This document shows positions 60,080 to 64,000 of a stretch of DNA of 64,000 nucleotides, piece after piece; the first letter of the stretch is position 1, and each line of letters opens with the position of its first letter. The position numbers and the translations under genes were made by a program. The stretch is from Sepioteuthis lessoniana (lineage: Eukaryota > Mollusca > Cephalopoda > Myopsida > Loliginidae), in contig OY757904.1 of assembly GCA_963585895.1 (NCBI GenBank), positions 162,847,292 through 162,911,291 on the forward strand. Reading direction: 5' to 3'. A model generated the notes under the pieces. That model saw only the letters and a list, made by a program, of their open reading frames with translations, was not told the DNA's origin and made no database searches.

Positions 60080-61542
60080 AAAAATAGATTAAGCCTGCTA
60101 CATATATGGAGCAGCCAGAAAATCCAACCTGAAATCACTAAATACTGTCCAACCTTGAAGGATCGAGACTCATCTTAAGGGCTTTTAGAAGGTCCATAGT
60201 GGAAAGCCTTTACTCTGAAGCTTATGAAACACCATTAAAACTCAGATTAGCACTGCAGTACCACATTAAAATCAAATCACAACCAACTAACCCGGCTTAC
60301 GACTGCAGAAAACCCTATTTGATCAAAAAGAGAAAAGGCCATAAATCCCTTTGGTCTCCGCATGAAAACACATAGTCGAAGACACAGACATTTCACTCTC
60401 CTGTCTGGCTAGTTGAGTAACCTGTGGTTATACTCGACCTTAACAAGCTCAGTAAAAATAAAACCCACTCTTTAATCTATCAGGAGAAACTTTACATCCA
60501 GGAAAAATACCCCAATTACTAGCATATTTTCACAGATGGCTCTAAAGACAGCAATGGAACAGTTTTCAACAAAGATATTAAGGAATGCCTCTCAAAAGAA
60601 GCCTCTATATTTATCACTGAAATCTCTGCAATACATTTGGCACTAAAGATCGTCTCAACAAGCAACTCGAAAAAATTCATTATCCATTCTGACCCCATCT
60701 CCATTTTACCATCTATTATCAATAGAAAACTGGATAACCCTCTGATTATCAAACTCCTGAATAAACTCAACTTCATAAGCCGCAACAAAAATGTAATATT
60801 CTACTGGATCCCAAGTCATATAGGAATCCAGGGAAATGATAAAGCTGATTCACTTGTAAAGCTGCACCCAATATGGTACCCGACAAAAACTCGAAAATAC
60901 CACACACTGACTTAGAACTTAAAATCAGCAAATATTAACAAAGAAATGCCAACAACCATAGGAGCAAAATACCCACAACAAGCTCTACCAAATACAGCTC
61001 ATTCTAAAAGAAAGAAAAGTGGATCCTAATAATACTAAAACAGAAAAACCGCTCTTGCTCTGCTAAGCAGGGACCAAATTAAACTAACTCCCTCCTTCAT
61101 CCTGAAAAATAACCTCCTCTTTGATATTCCTGTGGAAACCAATACATAGTAAAACATTTTCATTGAATGCACTTACCTCACTCGAAGAAAGTTCTACAAC
61201 ATTAACCGCATGAAAGATCTATTTGAAAAAATAGACCCTAAAAATATATTAAACATTCTGAAAAGAATCGGTCTCCTATCAAAGATGTAGGCTCATGTGT
61301 GATTACTAATTGCAACCACTTTCTTGTGTACAAACAAAATACTAATATCAAATAGAACTACTAGTGGAAGGTTGTAATACTTGGAATCATTTAACTGTGT
61401 GCTAACAAATGAGCCCTGGCTTGTAAAATGTCATCTACTAAATATGTGATTACAAATCATATATATTACATATTTATAAACATGATTTGGCATTAAATAA
61501 CACAGAGCGGTTGATATGCCATAAAAACCAACCAACCAACCA
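60080..61542 (+). mobile_element. I/Jockey-like LINE, 3' part with RNase H
   Basis: Plus-strand non-LTR element. 60100-60310 encodes, with frameshifts, the RT thumb region (YGAARKSNLKSLNTVQ, then GAFRRS-like and VESLYSEAYETPLKLRLALQ). 60530-60880 encodes RNase H: FTDGSKDSNGT (first Asp), IFITEISAIHLALKIV (Glu), KKFIIHSDPISIL (Asp) and FYWIPSHIGIQGNDKADSL (His and last Asp). The full D-E-D-D set is visible, but the frame is broken at 60530-60640. A zinc-finger-like tail follows to about 61300. The element ends in the hairpin tail GGCATTAAATAAC...GGTTGATATGCC at 61488-61521 and (ACCA)n. Confidence 0.85.
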
Positions 61543-61769
61543 ATCTTTCCACTTAATTTGAAATTTAACATACATAGTTTTTTCAATACCTTTAATGAAA
61601 AAAAAGAGATATTCCTATGTTTTTCGAAGGAACCTCGACCAGAAGTCATTATTTGGCAGAAGTATTAACCCACTTTCTGCCATTCATCATCACCATCATC
61701 ATCAGCAGCAACAACAGTCATCAGTATTTGTATCTTCTGGAGATTCCGTCGCAACCATTTCCTTTGTTA

Positions 61770-62600
61770 AGTATCTGGCACTGTTGTTTCCCTGCGGTGT
61801 CTGGTTTCGCCGCCTATGCACTGCTTCTTGACCTTACCTTCACCATTGTCCTTTCTTTTATCATACTTGTGTTTCTGAAAATGTGTTTTGAGACGGGTTT
61901 TGGGATGAACATCTCTCTTTTTTAGTTTTTCTGTCGATATTCTAGTGTCATTCACTTTTATGGTGACTTTGACAGATAAATTTCGATACACCAGGTGAAG
62001 AGGAGATCGAAGTTGTCTGTTCAGTAACAACATTACTTATGACTGCCCCATTGTTGATTGGCACTGGCTACAACTTCTCACACACAATTCAAGATTTGAA
62101 TTAAGATGAGGCCACCAGATATAACAACGAGCGAGGAAATTCATCGTGGGTATTCCTGGATGACCCTCTTAATTCTCTCAGCAACTTATCTCGACACTTT
62201 ACTACGATAACCACCCGTGATCCCCACAGAACATAACCCAGTTGTATTGATAACTCATCCTTCCTATTCGTGTATCGTTGAAACATGAAATTCTTGGCCC
62301 GGTCATCTTTGTAGGATCCATTTAAGCATTTGTGATAAGACGGGATCTCTGGATGTGTAAAAAGCAACCGTATTTGACGTGACTGGGGTTGAGTTGAAAC
62401 TTTCCTCCGACGTAAAATAGGTTGCGATTCAGTACATTTGCGTTGGAAATTTTTGAGTCCAATTTGTAGTGATAATTTGAAAGAATCAATACGAAACTTT
62501 GCACTCTAGCAATTACTGTGGGCGATATTGCACGGTCCTTTTAAAAAAGCCCAAGTAATGGCTTATGATCCATAATGAGGGTAAACTCTCGACCATAAAT
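61770..62600 (-). pseudogene. Gypsy pol remnant: RNase H and integrase start
   Basis: On the minus strand, directly next to the Tc1 end, the frame reads YGREFTLIMDHKPLLGLFK (62600-62540), the RNase H end of Gypsy elements. It then gives LILSNYHYKLDSKISNANVL (about 62490-62430) with N for the usual A-D-A-L-S-R. 62165-62035 gives GHPGIPTMNFLARCYIWWPH and CVRSCSQCQ, the H-H-C-C zinc finger of integrase. 62033-61767 may be the C-terminal end. Stops are present and much of the integrase core is missing. Confidence 0.8.
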
Positions 62601-62601
62601 A

Positions 62602-64000
62602 TACAGTAGCGGCCATAAGTTAAGGAACGGAACAACAAATATTTAAATAATTTTTACTCGAACAAATTTTCATGTACGTTTAAGAAATTTTCCCAAAATA
62701 TACTTGGAACATATGTACTTATTACATATAAAGTTTTCTAAATTTTGTACAGGAAATTAAAGTGAACAAAAAAGAAACAACAAAAATATATATTTTGCTA
62801 TGGTCAAAAGTTAAGGAACGCTGTTGAATTATAATAATTCTAGTAATTTTTAAACAACTTCATTGCTAATTTTGATTTATAGTCAACACTGTCATACATC
62901 GTTGGAACTATTTTTAAGCAAGATGGAGGTGAAAGCACGTAATTGTTTAACTCAAGAAGAAGAAAAAAACAACTCATTTTAGCAAATTATGAAAAAGGTG
63001 AATCGTATTCTGAAACTGATGTCATCGTACGAAGGTCAAAAAGCGTCGTTTATCGTGTAATCAGTAGATTTAAGGTTGACGAGACACTTGAACCAAAACC
63101 GAGAACTGGCAGGCCTCCTATAACTACCAGACAGGAATATCAGATGATTGTTAAAGACTGTTTCGGTATAACAATGTCTATTTCTTGTGCATTTTGAGAG
63201 CAAACAGGAAAGCCAATCTCTAGAAAGACTATTTCTCGTAGGTTAGATAAGGAAAAACTAGTGGCTAAGAGTCCATGTCACAAATCTTTGATTTCAAAGG
63301 AAAAATCAAAAGCTTCGTCTTGACTTCGCCACAGAGCATATCCTGTGGACAGAGGAACAATGGAATCTGGTTCACTTTAGTAATGAATCTAAATTCAACT
63401 TGTTTGGATCTGATGGTAAGAGGTTTGTAAGACGTAAAAATGCGTTAAGAAAACTGAAATTTGAAGTGGGGCATAATGGTGTGGGGGATGATTTCTTCAG
63501 CGGAAGTAGGACCTATTGTTCATTTTCACGGTAATATTAATTCCAGTGTTTATAAAGAACTTCTTTGCCAGCATGCTCTTTCTCATTTACGCCAAGGGAC
63601 AGTTGAAACTCCATTATTTATGCAAGACAACACACGCCTTGCCACAAAACTAAAACAGTGTTAAGTTTTCTTGAAGAGGACGGAATAGCTGTTATGAAGT
63701 GGCCACCACAAAGCCCAGATATGAATCCTATAGAGAATGTACTGAAAATCATAGGAGAGAAACCTTAGAACAGAAATCCTCAAAATATTGATGATTTATG
63801 GGGTTTTCTGAAAGAAAAATTGGAAAGTATCACTACCACCTTTTGTAAGAAGTTAATTGGCTCATGTTGTTGAAGATGCACTGAGGAAATCCAATGCAAA
63901 GGATTACAATGAACTGACCTGTATTCCACCCCGCCTTTTTATTTTTTAAAAAACCCTTTGTTCAGTTGTTCGTTAATTTTGTTTTTCGCTTATCAGATAC
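62602..64000 (+). mobile_element. Tc1-family transposon, 5' end to window edge
   Basis: Begins with TA then CAGTAGCGGCCATAAGTTAA at 62604. A second copy of the AGTTAAGGAACG motif at about 62808-62822 gives the two-direct-repeat (IR/DR) style of inverted end known from some Tc1 elements. The transposase runs from ATG at 62923 to about 63930. The 3' end is not in the window. Confidence 0.85.
62923..63930 (+). pseudogene. Tc1-like transposase, frameshifted
   Basis: DDE transposase that would cut and paste the element. The N-terminal helix-turn-helix lies at 62943-63140 (SKSVVYRVISRFKVDETLEP, then PRTGRPP). The catalytic core is in three frames: VHFSNESKFNLFGSDGKRFV (about 63370-63430), where the first Asp is replaced by Asn; IMVWGMIS, LFMQDNT (second Asp, about 63630); and MKWPPQSPDMNPIENV (third acidic residue Glu, about 63700-63740). 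Internal stops and frame shifts from 62980 on. Inactive as read. Confidence 0.85.

Overview
This is a eukaryotic, animal-type window. It is AT-rich, has long introns with GT-AG splice sites, many (CA)n/(TA)n/(GA)n microsatellites, and a dense layer of decayed transposons. I see no bacterial or viral genome organisation. The transposon mix (RTE and I/Jockey-like LINEs, BEL/Pao and Gypsy LTR elements, Tc1/mariner, a P-like transposase, an hAT-like element and several tRNA-derived SINE families) and a nutrient-amino-acid-transporter-like SLC6 gene suggest an invertebrate. I cannot name the species. An arthropod such as a chelicerate, or a mollusc, would fit.

The one clear host gene is an SLC6 (neurotransmitter:sodium symporter) transporter on the minus strand. 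Thirteen exons can be joined from 57260 down to 20391. All twelve introns have GT-AG ends and every splice phase matches, giving a gap-free 556-residue carboxyl part from TM2 to the stop. The exon(s) with the amino terminus and TM1 were not found and probably lie beyond 64000. The last exon (20391-20483) is short, lies on the far side of a 3.2-kb hAT-like element, and encodes the C-terminal DWGPA motif.

Layout. 1-520: P-element-like transposase remnant (-). 560-1800: BEL/Pao gag-protease remnant (-). 1806-3700: RTE LINE (-). About 4000-5760: LTR-like sequence. 5770-9415: no recognised gene. 9416-17972: a two-LTR BEL/Pao element (-) with decayed gag, protease, RT, RNase H and integrase, and a solo LTR nested in its 5' LTR. 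17993-18770: SINE and mariner remnant. 20391-57260: the SLC6 gene, its introns filled with SINEs, RTE copies, solo LTRs, a foldback element, a Gypsy gag-protease remnant and microsatellites. 57261-64000: tRNA SINE, I/Jockey-like LINE 3' end, Gypsy pol remnant (-) and a Tc1 element that interrupts it and runs off the end.

The most interesting structure is the relation among the repeats. The 3' tail of the LINE at 60080-61542 (GGCATTAAATAACC...ATGCC hairpin) is also the 3' tail of a tRNA-derived SINE family found here in several copies. That is what a LINE/SINE partnership predicts. That SINE in turn shares a central core with a second SINE family that has a different tail, so the core behaves as a module.
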